A stretch of DNA of 54,038 nucleotides from Bacteroidetes bacterium GWC2_46_850 (GTDB lineage: Bacteria > Bacteroidota > Bacteroidia > Bacteroidales > Dysgonomonadaceae), in contig MENQ01000022.1 of NCBI GenBank assembly GCA_001768325.1, forward strand, positions 1 to 54,038, written 5' to 3'. The notes under the pieces were generated by a model. The model made no database searches. It was not told where the DNA came from and saw only the letters and a program-made list of their open reading frames with translations. Each line of letters starts with the position of its first letter. Position 1 is the first letter of the stretch. Positions 7,365 through 15,294 of this stretch are shown piece after piece. Both the position numbers and the translations under genes were made by a program.

Positions 7365-7697
7365 TTATTTCCCTCGAAGTAAACGCCATGCGGCAAGCAG
7401 GATGCCCAAAACAATTCCAACCATTAGTAATTTCAGGTTGAAAGGGTAGGAGGGAGCCGATTTCTCCTTCAGCTCCCTGTTTTCCCGCGTCAGTTTGTCC
7501 ACCGAGAGCTGCAGGCTGCTGTTCTCCCGGGTGAGGCTCTCCCGTTCCAGCGACCACTCCTTTTGTTGATGCTCCACGTCGGCCACCGACTTTTCGTACC
7601 GGCTGAGATTCTTGGTGATGCGCTCACTCATGACCGGCTGTTTACCCGTTGTCGTGTCGATCGGAGCCGCCGTGTCGTATTTAATCTCATAACTCAT
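7365..7697 (-). CDS. Coiled-coil membrane protein of a phage-like gene patch
   Basis: From ATG at 7697 the protein is about 110 residues. It has a charged coiled-coil-like middle (heptad-like Glu/Arg/Leu, about residues 35-80), then one hydrophobic segment (LLMVGIVLGILLAAW) and a short basic end. A longer start at 7793 exists, but its extra residues overlap the frame of the lysozyme-like remnant and look non-coding. It could be a spanin- or tail-associated component; no named family is recognised. Confidence 0.5.
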   Translation of the reverse strand: MSYEIKYDTAAPIDTTTGKQPVMSERITKNLSRYEKSVADVEHQQKEWSLERESLTRENSSLQLSVDKLTRENRELKEKSAPSYPFNLKLLMVGIVLGILLAAWRLLRGK

Positions 7698-7714
7698 CCC
7701 CTCGGTCCGCAGCG

Positions 7715-7921
7715 TCACGTTCCCCTCTCTTCCACCGGCATCATCGTTGCGGCCGTCTCGTGGTAGGAGGTAGCCAGCATGTAGGCGCGCCATCTGTCAT
7801 CCACGATGCCATGCCGGTCGAATGCCGACAGCTTGTGTTCGATGCCCCTGCGCTGTGCCGGTGAAAGCCGCCCGTTAAAGAGCGACCCGCTGATCGATTC
7901 AAAAAACATACTCTTATCCAT
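7715..7921 (-). pseudogene. Truncated lysozyme-like (endolysin) protein
   Basis: The 68 residues match the start of a phage-type glycan hydrolase family: RLSPAQRRGIEHKLSAF, then RWRAYMLATSYHETAATM with the His-Glu pair where such enzymes place the catalytic Glu. It stops at about one third of the expected length, immediately before the coiled-coil gene. The rest of the catalytic domain is missing, probably through deletion. Confidence 0.6.
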
Positions 7922-8414
7922 GACCCAATCTTTTAAAAGTACCCATTGTCGGTTTGCGCATTTCGCAATCCTTCACTACGCAATAGTGGTAATCGCCATC
8001 CTGGCGCCACGTCAGCTCCCGTTCAACCGTCTTCTCCAGGCCGGTGATGCGGCGGTGATCCTCCGTCCGCTGCAGCTGCAACAGCTCCAGGTCCCTTTTC
8101 AGCTTGTCGTTCAGCTTATCCCGATCGCGCACCATGTTGAGCAGACTCTCGGCATTCGATTCGTTGTATGTGTTCATCCGCTCCATGTGAGCGACCGTGC
8201 GTTCCAGCAGTCCCATCATCTCCGTCGCCGCCGAGGCATCCTCCCTTCGTGCCAGCGCCTCCTTCTGCACCGCCTCGCTCTTTTTGATGCGCTTGTTCTC
8301 CTTGCGGTTGATCACGTTCGAGATGAATCCTCCCAGTGCGCCCCCGCCCATGAATGAGCTCAGCAGGGCCAGCAGCTCGTTGTTCAGTTGAAGTATTTCC
8401 ATCATCATGTACAA
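7914..8414 (-). CDS. Coiled-coil protein with N-terminal hydrophobic segment (phage-like)
   Basis: The 166-residue protein starts with a hydrophobic, Gly-rich segment (LLSSFMGGGALGGFISNVI, about residues 17-35). A long charged coiled-coil follows (about 40-135), with a His/Cys-containing end (HYCVVKDCEM). It overlaps the start of the lysozyme remnant by 8 bases. Proteins with this layout accompany endolysins in phage-derived clusters. A membrane-associated structural or lysis role is possible but not shown. Confidence 0.5.
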   Translation of the reverse strand: MYMMMEILQLNNELLALLSSFMGGGALGGFISNVINRKENKRIKKSEAVQKEALARREDASAATEMMGLLERTVAHMERMNTYNESNAESLLNMVRDRDKLNDKLKRDLELLQLQRTEDHRRITGLEKTVERELTWRQDGDYHYCVVKDCEMRKPTMGTFKRLGHG

Positions 8415-8475
8415 AGTTTATCCGATAAGCGGAAGAGAACCGCCCCTTTCAGAGCGGCTCTGCAACCTGTTACCC

Positions 8476-9120
8476 TCATACGGTGATGATCTCAACCTGA
8501 CCCGTGTAGACCGTGTCAGACACCTGTGCGCCATCTTCCGATGCAAATGCCACGAAAGTCTCCACCGTAGCGCCGTCCCATGTGGGCGGTATCTCCAGCA
8601 AACCATTTCCTGCAGCCCTTGTCGCCACATTCAAGTCGTACACTGCCTCCTCTGTGGTGGGGTTGTAGGCGACAGTCATGACCCGGTCCTCCGTCGACGT
8701 GTTGTTCCGCAATGCCGCATCCCAGGTGAACTTCAACTTCCCCGCCTCGCAGGCTGCCGTCACGTTGGCCGCCGGATACAATCCACCTATGGCGATGGCC
8801 ACCTGTTGAAAGTCGATTTCAAAATCGGGGTACTCTCCCTTCACCCCGTTCCGGATGTTGTATGACATGGCCGCACTGAAGGCGCTGTTAGAGGTGCCGG
8901 CGACATGTTTGAACCCCACCCGGATTACCGGGATGATGCACTTCAGAAACTTTCCGATCAGCGAAAATCTGTTGCGCTGCGTCACTTGCTTCTCGGTGCG
9001 CGGGTTGCGCATGCTCGACGGCAAACTTCGCATGTAGGCGATGTTCCTCCAGGAGGCGCCCACTACGTTTCCCACTTTGCCGGAGAAACTTCCCAGAATT
9101 CCCTTTTTAATTGTTCCCAT
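8476..9120 (-). CDS. DUF6266 family protein, copy 1
   Basis: The 214-residue protein opens MGTIKKGILGSFSGKVGNVVGASW, the signature start of DUF6266 proteins, followed by RNIAYMRSLPS and NPRTEKQVTQRNRF. Two beta-rich parts follow. The family is common in Bacteroidetes and of unknown function, often in phage-like or accessory clusters. A second member lies at 11276-11911 on the other strand with the same start pattern. Confidence 0.8.
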   Translation of the reverse strand: MGTIKKGILGSFSGKVGNVVGASWRNIAYMRSLPSSMRNPRTEKQVTQRNRFSLIGKFLKCIIPVIRVGFKHVAGTSNSAFSAAMSYNIRNGVKGEYPDFEIDFQQVAIAIGGLYPAANVTAACEAGKLKFTWDAALRNNTSTEDRVMTVAYNPTTEEAVYDLNVATRAAGNGLLEIPPTWDGATVETFVAFASEDGAQVSDTVYTGQVEIITV

Positions 9121-9220
9121 AATTTAAACTTTAAAAATTAAACAATACGGACTTGGCCTTATCCACAGGCAAAGTTTGGGAAATCCTTGTTACGCCGGTA
9201 CTTTTAGGATCATTTGTCTC

Positions 9221-9283
9221 TCAAATGGTATTGGTAGTACATTAAATGGTATGAATAGTCCCCCAAATGGTATGGGGTGTGCA
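9221..9283 (+). repeat. Three 21-bp iterons
   Basis: Three direct repeats start at 9221, 9242 and 9263, exactly 21 bases apart. They share AAATGGTAT followed by a looser G-rich half. The period equals two helical turns, so all copies face the same side of DNA. They lie upstream of the DUF6266 gene and just downstream of a small HTH gene, so they could be binding sites for a regulator or replication-type protein. Confidence 0.7.
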
Positions 9284-9300
9284 TAAAATCTTTTGCCTCA

Positions 9301-9350
9301 GGTGGTATGCAGTGGTAGCTGAGATGTTAATGCGACCACTACATACCACC
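9301..9350 (+). repeat. Long inverted repeat with a distant direct copy
   Basis: GGTGGTATGCAGTGGT (9301-9316) and ACCACTACATACCACC (9335-9350) are inverted copies with one mismatch, forming a 16-bp stem with an 18-base loop. The left arm plus 8 further bases recurs at 10274-10297 with one difference. It contains the TGGTAT core of the nearby iterons and sits just after the stop of the HTH gene on the minus strand, so it may end its transcript or serve as a recombination or protein-binding site. Confidence 0.6.
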
Positions 9351-9365
9351 AATTAACTTTTAGTG

Positions 9366-9572
9366 TTAATCAGGCTGCTTTCCATTAAAGTTGTTCCTCA
9401 ACAAATTAAGGATATCCGACTTCCGGTAATACAACCTCTTCTTCAGCCGCGAAAACGGCAGGAACCCGCTGATGCGCCAACGTTGCAGTGTGCGCGGCAT
9501 GATGTGCAACTTCTCCATCACATCCTGCCCATCAATCCAGTCGGACCATTCCGACAAATGTTTTTTTTTCAT
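9366..9572 (-). CDS. Small HTH (excisionase/MerR-like) DNA-binding protein
   Basis: The 68-residue protein has a winged-helix pattern: WIDGQDVMEKLHIMPRTLQRWR, followed by GFLPFSRLKKRLYYRKSDI. This is the common HTH_17-type layout (helix, turn, recognition helix with RTLQRWR, then a wing with LYYR). Such proteins control mobile-element excision or local promoters. The iterons and inverted repeats around it (9221-9283, 9654-9680) are candidate binding sites. Confidence 0.75.
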   Translation of the reverse strand: MKKKHLSEWSDWIDGQDVMEKLHIMPRTLQRWRISGFLPFSRLKKRLYYRKSDILNLLRNNFNGKQPD

Positions 9573-9653
9573 CGTCGCATTCTTTTATTTAAGTTATAAA
9601 ATTCACCCACCATCGGGGCGCTCCGGCGAAGATAGGCATCCGCACAGCGGCGG

Positions 9654-9680
9654 AGTGACTCCATATATCCCGGAGTCACT
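9654..9680 (-). promoter_or_regulatory. Inverted repeat upstream of the HTH gene
   Basis: AGTGACTCC (9654-9662) and GGAGTCACT (9672-9680) form a perfect 9-bp inverted repeat with a 9-base spacer, about 80 bases upstream of the HTH gene start. It is a candidate operator, or a terminator for transcription coming from the antitoxin gene. Confidence 0.45.
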
Positions 9681-9797
9681 TCTGTATATACTATTTTTAA
9701 CAATATTTACAATCGTTTAATCATCGAAAGCGTATTTCTTGCTGTAGATCAGTATTTTATGTGTTATTCTTAGGCAGAGAAAGGTAGTTTGCCTACA

Positions 9798-9840
9798 ATT
9801 AACGAAACTTGTTAAAACATTGGATGGTATCTCTTTCTAA
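9798..9840 (-). repeat. Duplicated 3' end of the ImmA/IrrE gene
   Basis: Bases 9798-9833 match 12445-12480 at about 32 of 36 positions. The matching part covers the last codons of the ImmA/IrrE protein (here reading R-Y-H-P-M-F-stop, there E-Y-Q-P-M-F-stop) plus bases after its stop. Only this scrap is present here, joined to the ParE-like remnant. It is the footprint of a recombination or deletion between related copies. Confidence 0.75.
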
Positions 9841-9843
9841 CTC

Positions 9844-9900
9844 TCATTTTTTAAGCTCAGATTCAGCTCTATTTGACCATATTATTGTTTTTTTTGCCAT
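9844..9900 (-). pseudogene. ParE/RelE-type toxin, truncated after 17-18 codons
   Basis: ATG at 9900, overlapping the antitoxin's last codons, starts MAKKTIIWSNRAESELKK and then meets TGA at 9844-9846. The sequence is the typical first strand and helix of ParE toxins (IIWS-RAE-EL). The rest of the toxin is missing and is replaced by the scrap of ImmA/IrrE 3' end. The toxin is certainly inactive. Confidence 0.75.
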
Positions 9901-10118
9901 GCGGTTAGATCCTCCATAACAACAGAATGCGGTTTGTATTTTCCATTTTCAATATCTTTTCTGCCGGCATCAATCGATTCTGATTGTTCAGCGTTCAGCT
10001 TGTACAATTCTTGCTCAGAACTGTCAAATATGGTCTGCAGCGCGTTTAGGAATTTCTCATCATTTGAGTTTTCTATTCGGGATATCAAATTTTTCTTTAG
10101 AATTGATGTTGTATTCAT
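9882..10118 (-). CDS. Antitoxin-like protein of a broken ParDE-type module
   Basis: The 78-residue protein, with MNTTSILKKNLISRIENSNDE, a helical middle, then DAGRKDIENGKYK, matches the small Bacteroidetes antitoxins that precede ParE/RelE toxins. Its 3' end overlaps the truncated toxin start by 19 bases, the usual arrangement. With the toxin lost, it is an orphan that may still be expressed and could neutralise related toxins elsewhere. Confidence 0.7.
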   Translation of the reverse strand: MNTTSILKKNLISRIENSNDEKFLNALQTIFDSSEQELYKLNAEQSESIDAGRKDIENGKYKPHSVVMEDLTAWQKKQ

Positions 10119-10273
10119 CTTGACTTATTTAATTGATGTCACTTTTAGTACTCCGAAAGTAATACTTTCTATATTACTAAACAAATGAAATACAGAATAG
10201 ATTTTATCTGTTCAAAAAATGTTGATTTTGTGTTCGTCAAGAAACGAGTTGTGCTGGTGAGATTCCCCTCTCC

Positions 10274-10297
10274 GGTGGTATGCAGTGGGAGCTGAGA
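10274..10297 (+). repeat. Second copy of the 24-bp repeat
   Basis: It is identical to 9301-9324 except for one base (GGTGGTATGCAGTGG then G instead of T). It lies in the gap after the frameshifted gene 10358-11283, just as the first copy lies after the HTH gene. No inverted partner is present here. Confidence 0.65.
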
Positions 10298-10357
10298 CCT
10301 TTAGATGTTTGGCGGGGCACCCATCGCGTGCAGGGAGCGTAAAAAGAGAAATTGTTA

Positions 10358-11283
10358 TTAATCATCGAAAGAATCTACCTTGCTGTCATTCAGTGTTTTT
10401 TGCGCGATTTCAGGGAAGATCTCCAGGAATAAATAGAACACCTTGCGCAGGTCCTTTTGCGTTTGCGGACTCTCGAAGGAGAAGTTCAGATGCGTTTTGA
10501 TGTTTTGATAATGCCTTCCGGTTAACGTCTTGATAAATCGGATCCAGGACTCCTTTGTGGTGTTATTGAAATTCACACCCAGCTCGTTGAAGAGATAGTA
10601 AAAGACAAGGATCTCATGTTCTTCAGTCTCTCCTCGTCCAGTTGATAATTAGAATGCTCCATCATGCAGAGCACGATCTCCATCACGGTAATTTTCAACA
10701 GGTTATTGTCGGGCAGGAGTTGTTTCACCACGCTCCTTGCCTCCCACACGTCATTCAGTTTGGCCCGCATTTCATCGAACAGGGCATAAGACCGGTTGAA
10801 GGCATCGAGCCACCAGTCGTTGTCCCTCTCCAGCTCCCTTTTCCTGTTGTGGTAGAAAGCAGCATTCTCCTCATCGAGCAGGTATTCATCCAGGCTCTCT
10901 TTCGGATAATCCTCCTTCGACCGTCTGATCATCTCCTGAATCTGTTGGGGCGTATTGTCGCTCACCGACTTCGGTTCACCCGTCTTCAGCGATTCCATGC
11001 TGGTGAATCCGTTTCTGTTTTCTGCAATGATGTTGTGTGCATAAATAAAAGAGTCATCCTCCTTCAGGATGTTGAGGATCTCTGTTCTGACAGCAAAGAT
11101 TTTATAAATCTTCGGAGGGACGTTCTTGTTGTCGTCCTGGTGCGTGGCAAGGTACTGCGCGTCCGCGAAAAGATGGGAGTTTGTATATTCCTCCGTTTTT
11201 CGGTGATTCATGCGCAAGGGAGAAAGATCGTCGATCGTTTTCTTCACCCGATCGTAGAATTTTAGTACCCTTATCATGGGCAT
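10358..11283 (-). pseudogene. Hypothetical protein with a frameshift near its C-terminus
   Basis: ATG at 11283 opens 236 codons that end at 10573 in a poor tail. In another frame the sequence reads HEILVFYYLFNELGVNFNNTTKESW and continues naturally to the stop at 10358. A one-base shift near 10615-10625 therefore restores a protein of about 305 residues. The body is charged and helical, without a recognised domain. Its start overlaps, head to head, the start of the DUF6266 gene on the other strand by 8 bases. It is either a pseudogene, a sequencing indel or, less likely, a programmed shift. Confidence 0.6.
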
Positions 11284-11911
11284 ATTAAATAAAAAGAAGG
11301 AAGACCGATTGTCGGGCAGGTTGGGCGACGTGGTCTATTACTGGAGAAATGGCAGGCAACTGTTCCGCTCGTATGTGGCACCCGTCAATCCGAAAACACC
11401 CGCGCAGAAAGCGCAGCGTACCAAATTAAGTGTGGCCAGCACCCTCGTGTCGCAACTTTATGGCGCCATCAAGCACGGCCATAGGAACACCTTCATCACT
11501 TTTGGAACCATTTGTGGCAGGGTGATGCGGGAGGCCATCACCGGTGAGTCACCCCCTTTCACCATCGACTATAGCAAGATCCGTATTGCCGAGGGCCCAC
11601 TACAAAAGCCACTACATATCCTCGCTTCCTATGATCCCGCAACCCGTCAAATGCGGTTTACCTGGGACAGCGCATTGGTCAACTACCCTTCGCAGGGAAG
11701 ATTATCCGACAGGATTCTCATCGTCAGCTTTCTCGAAAAGCCGCAGCCCCAAGTGAAGACTCACGTTGTGGGTTCCCGTGGCGACAAGGAAGCCACCTTC
11801 ACGCTCCCCGAGGGCTGGGATTCCCACAATACCCACTTCTGGCTATATGTTTCTTCACTCGATGGGGAGGAGCATTCCGGGAGTGAGTATGTGGAGGTGA
11901 AGAGATGTTGA
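11276..11911 (+). CDS. DUF6266 family protein, copy 2
   Basis: The 211-residue protein has the family start pattern (MGILNKKKEDRLSGRLGDVVYYWRNG) and NPKTPAQKAQRTK, and the central FTWDSAL that the copy at 8476 shows as FTWDAAL. Function unknown. It is opposite in orientation to the rest of the island and its 5' end overlaps the start of the frameshifted gene, so the two genes share a tight divergent junction. Confidence 0.8.
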   Translation: MGILNKKKEDRLSGRLGDVVYYWRNGRQLFRSYVAPVNPKTPAQKAQRTKLSVASTLVSQLYGAIKHGHRNTFITFGTICGRVMREAITGESPPFTIDYSKIRIAEGPLQKPLHILASYDPATRQMRFTWDSALVNYPSQGRLSDRILIVSFLEKPQPQVKTHVVGSRGDKEATFTLPEGWDSHNTHFWLYVSSLDGEEHSGSEYVEVKRC

Positions 11912-11912
11912 T

Positions 11913-12431
11913 TTAACCCCAAGCTTTTAATCGCGTATCTATCTCACTCATTAAATGTTTATTATTTTGGAAAAAATAATTCAATGAGACGAGTTGGCTC
12001 AATTTTTCTGAGGCCTCTTTTCTTGCTAAAATTCCTAATCGAACCAGTTCATCAAAAATCCAAATGATGCCGTGACATTCGATGGATTTATTTTTAGCAT
12101 GATTTCTGACAGTTCGATCGCTGCTTAATACAGAGGCGTTTAGTTTGTTGGCTATGTGTAAAACCGACTTGTCAGTCTCAGATAAAGACTTGGAATATCC
12201 TTCTGAATATATTTCAAGGAAGTCATTTTCCGTAAGATTATGAATAACAAGTTTATTGACAGACTGATATGCTTTCAAAACAAGTTGTTGCTCATTATTT
12301 AATTCAAAGTAAACACCCGATGTAGTGTGAACTTCCAATTCCAGACCAAAAAAAGAAGTGATTAAATCTATATCAAATAGATCTATAAATATACAAGCAT
12401 CCGTTACGGCAATTTTGAGTATCATTTTCAT
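11913..12431 (-). CDS. PIN-domain ribonuclease-like protein, partner of the ImmA/IrrE gene
   Basis: The 172-residue protein has the acidic residues of a PIN nuclease: Asp in AVTDACIFIDLF (about residue 10), Glu in VYFELN, and Asp residues in ETDKSVLHIA and VLSSDRTVRN. PIN proteins cut RNA and are frequent toxins. It follows the XRE-peptidase gene after 27 bases on the same strand. The pair looks like a two-gene toxin-antitoxin-type or stress module in which the metalloprotease/HTH protein would control the PIN protein. Confidence 0.75.
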   Translation of the reverse strand: MKMILKIAVTDACIFIDLFDIDLITSFFGLELEVHTTSGVYFELNNEQQLVLKAYQSVNKLVIHNLTENDFLEIYSEGYSKSLSETDKSVLHIANKLNASVLSSDRTVRNHAKNKSIECHGIIWIFDELVRLGILARKEASEKLSQLVSLNYFFQNNKHLMSEIDTRLKAWG

Positions 12432-12458
12432 GTGCGGTATTAAGATTAACGAAGCTTG

Positions 12459-13523
12459 TTAAAACATTGGCTGGTATTCCTTTTTAAATTCAGCCAAAGA
12501 ACGGTTCGTTAATGACGCTGCTTTCGACATTGAAATTTGGTCTTCAATCAGTGCCCTGAACAATAGTTGCTCGAACCGGTTACTCTCCTCTACCCCTATG
12601 TAATCCACGGGCTCATCAACCCTCCAGTTCATCTGTTTCATTAACTGGAAAAATTGATTCGTATAATGATCATTTATTATACCACACTCGTTGGCGCGCA
12701 TGACGATAGCTTGCATCGAGATGCCATACTGTTTTTTGATACTGGCAAGCTCGAGGTATGAAAGTTTATTTCTGTGCTCTCCTAACTCGGTCATGATCGT
12801 CTCTTTCGGTAGCAACATCGCTCCCGAAAATTGGTGACATAGCGTTTCTTTCTGTTTTTCAGTCACATCTCCAAATTTCAATAACAGGTGAGCCAACTCG
12901 TGAAGCAAAGTAAAACGTATCCTGTCCGGCTTATTCGTTTTATTTACATTATAGGCAATTACCGGAATGTTGTCATTCACAAAAGCTTGTAAGCCATCGA
13001 AGTTCTCAGAAACATCCAGTTTTATAACCTTGATGTTCTTCTCTTCCAGCAGTTCCACGATATTAAATATGGCTCCTTTTCCGAGAGACCACTTTTGCCT
13101 GATAATCTCGGCTGCCTTATCAACATGATCGTAAAGGGTAACCTCAGGATAGTCTGCAAGTGGATGCTCAAACTCATTGTGAAGTCCGATGATCTCCTCC
13201 AGTTCTAAGTAGCGCGAAAGATATTCTCTTGCTTTTTCATTAATGATCGCTGCATCCTTTTTTGATAATTTGTCTATTTTTCTGAATTCAAAATCACCCA
13301 GTTCCACTCGGGTAGTCCTGAAGAAATAGTCAGGTGTAACACTTAGCGCTTTGCTTAGTTTATTAATTTTTTCCGAATCAGGAATAACTTCTCCTTTCTC
13401 GTACCTGTGTAATGCCTGTCTGGTCAATATATTACCCATTGCGTCAGCCAAATCCTGTAACGAATATCCGTTCATTAACCTGGCTGATTTAAATCGTTCT
13501 GCAAATATCCTTTTTATATCCAT
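12459..13523 (-). CDS. XRE regulator fused to an ImmA/IrrE-type metalloprotease
   Basis: The 354-residue protein has an N-terminal HTH (about 10-70, with LQDLADAMGNILTRQALHRYEKG) and a zinc-protease domain with HELAH at 208-212 and the following LCHQFSGAMLLP. ImmA/IrrE proteases cleave repressors, as in ICEBs1 ImmA and Deinococcus IrrE. The fusion to an HTH suggests self-contained control. A 36-base piece around its 3' end is duplicated at 9798-9833. Upstream inverted repeats (13614-13662) are likely its operator. Confidence 0.85.
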   Translation of the reverse strand: MDIKRIFAERFKSARLMNGYSLQDLADAMGNILTRQALHRYEKGEVIPDSEKINKLSKALSVTPDYFFRTTRVELGDFEFRKIDKLSKKDAAIINEKAREYLSRYLELEEIIGLHNEFEHPLADYPEVTLYDHVDKAAEIIRQKWSLGKGAIFNIVELLEEKNIKVIKLDVSENFDGLQAFVNDNIPVIAYNVNKTNKPDRIRFTLLHELAHLLLKFGDVTEKQKETLCHQFSGAMLLPKETIMTELGEHRNKLSYLELASIKKQYGISMQAIVMRANECGIINDHYTNQFFQLMKQMNWRVDEPVDYIGVEESNRFEQLLFRALIEDQISMSKAASLTNRSLAEFKKEYQPMF

Positions 13524-13613
13524 CTGTCACACTTTTATTATTACAACGCAAAAGTAGCATGTTTGGTTGACAAATACAATAAATATAACTTGTTTTTAAT
13601 ATGATAAGCCATT

Positions 13614-13662
13614 GTGTCATGACGTATGACACGCTGAATTAGAGTAAATGAGACATAATGTC
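13614..13662. promoter_or_regulatory. Inverted repeats in the divergent promoter region
   Basis: GTGTCAT (13614-13620) and ATGACAC (13626-13632) are perfect inverted arms with a 5-base spacer. A second palindrome, GACATAATGTC (13652-13662), shares the TGTC/GACA core. They lie between the XRE-protease gene on the minus strand and the Ubl cassette on the plus strand and are the likely binding sites of the XRE protein. Control of the Ubl cassette by the same protein is possible. Confidence 0.65.
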
Positions 13663-13700
13663 GCTTGATGAATAAAAAATAATTTAGTTTACATACATGG

Positions 13701-13731
13701 TTGACAGAATTGTTAAATGGTACGATATTTG
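13701..13731 (+). promoter_or_regulatory. Probable promoter of the ubiquitin-like cassette
   Basis: TTGACA at 13701-13706 is followed after about 20 bases by GATATTTG (13724-13731), one base off the TAnnTTTG -7 box. The position is about 40 bases before the ATG at 13773. Confidence 0.45.
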
Positions 13732-13772
13732 TAAACTAAATTTCGAAGTTTAATATAATTTTTTTTTGGATT

Positions 13773-14141
13773 ATGGAGAAAATTAATGGGGCGCCTGAAA
13801 CGCAAAGTGAAAAACCTTACATTATCTTTATTGATAAGGTAAAGTATGAAACTGGTAACTCACACCTAACCGGTACAGAGTTAAAGGAGATGGCAGGATT
13901 ATCGAAAGAGTTTAAAATTTTCGTGAACACGCGAGAGAAAATTTGGTTACAGCCTTCAATTTCATTCGGACAACTCATGGAGTTAGCGTTTGGTGTTTAT
14001 GAAGATATGCCCCATATCGCTTATACTTCAACGTATGACAAAGGTCCCAAAGAAAATAGGAATGGTGTTTTTGTAAAAGGTCAGCGTGTTTATGTAACAA
14101 ATAACATGATTTTCAATGCAACAAGAACTGATAAGTCGTAA
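13773..14141 (+). CDS. Ubiquitin-like (multiubiquitin-type) modifier protein
   Basis: The 122-residue protein has a single Ubl-like unit: IIFIDKVKYETGNSHLTG followed by TELKEMAGL, the strand-helix pattern of bacterial multiubiquitin domains. It ends with [20 protein letters not shown], an ending typical of this protein group. No C-terminal diglycine is present, so either it is processed or conjugation uses another tail. It overlaps the E1-like gene by 26 bases. The role as a modifier follows from family and context and is inferred. Confidence 0.7.
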   Translation: MEKINGAPETQSEKPYIIFIDKVKYETGNSHLTGTELKEMAGLSKEFKIFVNTREKIWLQPSISFGQLMELAFGVYEDMPHIAYTSTYDKGPKENRNGVFVKGQRVYVTNNMIFNATRTDKS

Positions 14142-15294
14142 TAATGACCTTAAATGTCTCAGAGACGAGGGTTACGAGGTAGAGATACGTGGTGGATATT
14201 TACTTATCCATCACGTGCCCTACCTTAATAGTGAAAAGAACATTTGTTTTGGCACTCTTGTCAGTACCTTAACATTAAGGGATAGTAATACAGTTGCGAG
14301 ACCTGATAATCATGTGATTCATTTTATAGGAGAAAATCCATGTGAAATAGATGGAAATCCTATTTCAGCGATTCAGCATGACAACAATAGTAAACAATTT
14401 GGAGAAATCGTAGTAAACAGATCTTTCTCGAATCGGCCTCCTGATGGTTATCCAAACTACTATGAAAAAGTCAAAAGGTATGCCGATATTATCTCCGCAC
14501 CCCCTAAATCTTTATATCCCGCTGTAACTGAAAAAACATTCAAGCCAGTCATCAGCAAAGATTATGAAACCGTCTTTAATTATGTTGACACCAACTCCAG
14601 CAGAGCAAGTATTGACAGTATCAATTCAAAATTTGAGCATCAAAAAATTGCAATAATTGGTTTAGGGGGTACAGGGTCATATATTCTCGATCTTGTAGCC
14701 AAAACCCCGGTCAAGGAAATCCATCTTTTTGATGGTGATGATTTTGATCAACACAATGCTTTTCGAGCTCCCGGTGCAGCCTCCCTTGGAGATCTGGAGA
14801 AACATATGAAAAAAACGGATTACCTTGCGAGTATCTACTCCAATATGCATAAAAATGTCATACCACATGGTTTTTATATGGACGATACCAATATTGATAG
14901 ACTAGGCGAAATGAACTTTGTGTTTCTGTGTATTGATAAAAACAGCGTTCGAAAAATAATAGTCGATTATCTGTTAAATGCAGAAATACCCTTTATTGAC
15001 GTTGGCTTAGGTGTAATCGAAGTGGATGGTAAGTTAAGCGGATTGGTGCGAACTACAACCGTTACAGAAGGTATCTCGAGTCAAGCTTTATCCTCGATTC
15101 CTATGGTCGACAGTGATATAGATGATGCCTATTCGTCCAACATACAGATAGCAGACCTTAATGCTCTAAATGCTTGCTTCGCTGTAATACGATGGAAACA
15201 ATTCCTTGGTTTCTATATTGATTTTGTCAAAGAATATAACAGTGTTTTTTCTATTGACACAACTATCATTAATCATAGCCGTGATGAAGCATAA
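14116..15294 (+). CDS. ThiF/E1-like activating enzyme with an N-terminal DUF6791-like domain
   Basis: The protein is 392 residues. Residues about 175-392 form a ThiF/E1 adenylation domain: GLGGTGS at 182-188, [11 protein letters not shown] at 204-214, and [11 protein letters not shown] with Asp274, then IPFIDVGLG. The N-terminal ~150 residues contain [15 protein letters not shown] with Cys76. That domain resembles the DUF6791 region seen before ThiF domains in bacteria; whether Cys76 acts as an E2-like cysteine is inference. E1 enzymes adenylate the C-terminus of a Ubl using ATP. It overlaps the Ubl gene by 26 bases and the next gene by 11. Confidence 0.8.
   Translation: MQQELISRNNDLKCLRDEGYEVEIRGGYLLIHHVPYLNSEKNICFGTLVSTLTLRDSNTVARPDNHVIHFIGENPCEIDGNPISAIQHDNNSKQFGEIVVNRSFSNRPPDGYPNYYEKVKRYADIISAPPKSLYPAVTEKTFKPVISKDYETVFNYVDTNSSRASIDSINSKFEHQKIAIIGLGGTGSYILDLVAKTPVKEIHLFDGDDFDQHNAFRAPGAASLGDLEKHMKKTDYLASIYSNMHKNVIPHGFYMDDTNIDRLGEMNFVFLCIDKNSVRKIIVDYLLNAEIPFIDVGLGVIEVDGKLSGLVRTTTVTEGISSQALSSIPMVDSDIDDAYSSNIQIADLNALNACFAVIRWKQFLGFYIDFVKEYNSVFSIDTTIINHSRDEA

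Noticed and set aside
7318-7557. 79-codon frame overlapping the coiled-coil gene
   Set aside because: Its coiled-coil neighbour in the alternative frame has a membrane helix and plausible composition; this frame is proline-rich and patternless.
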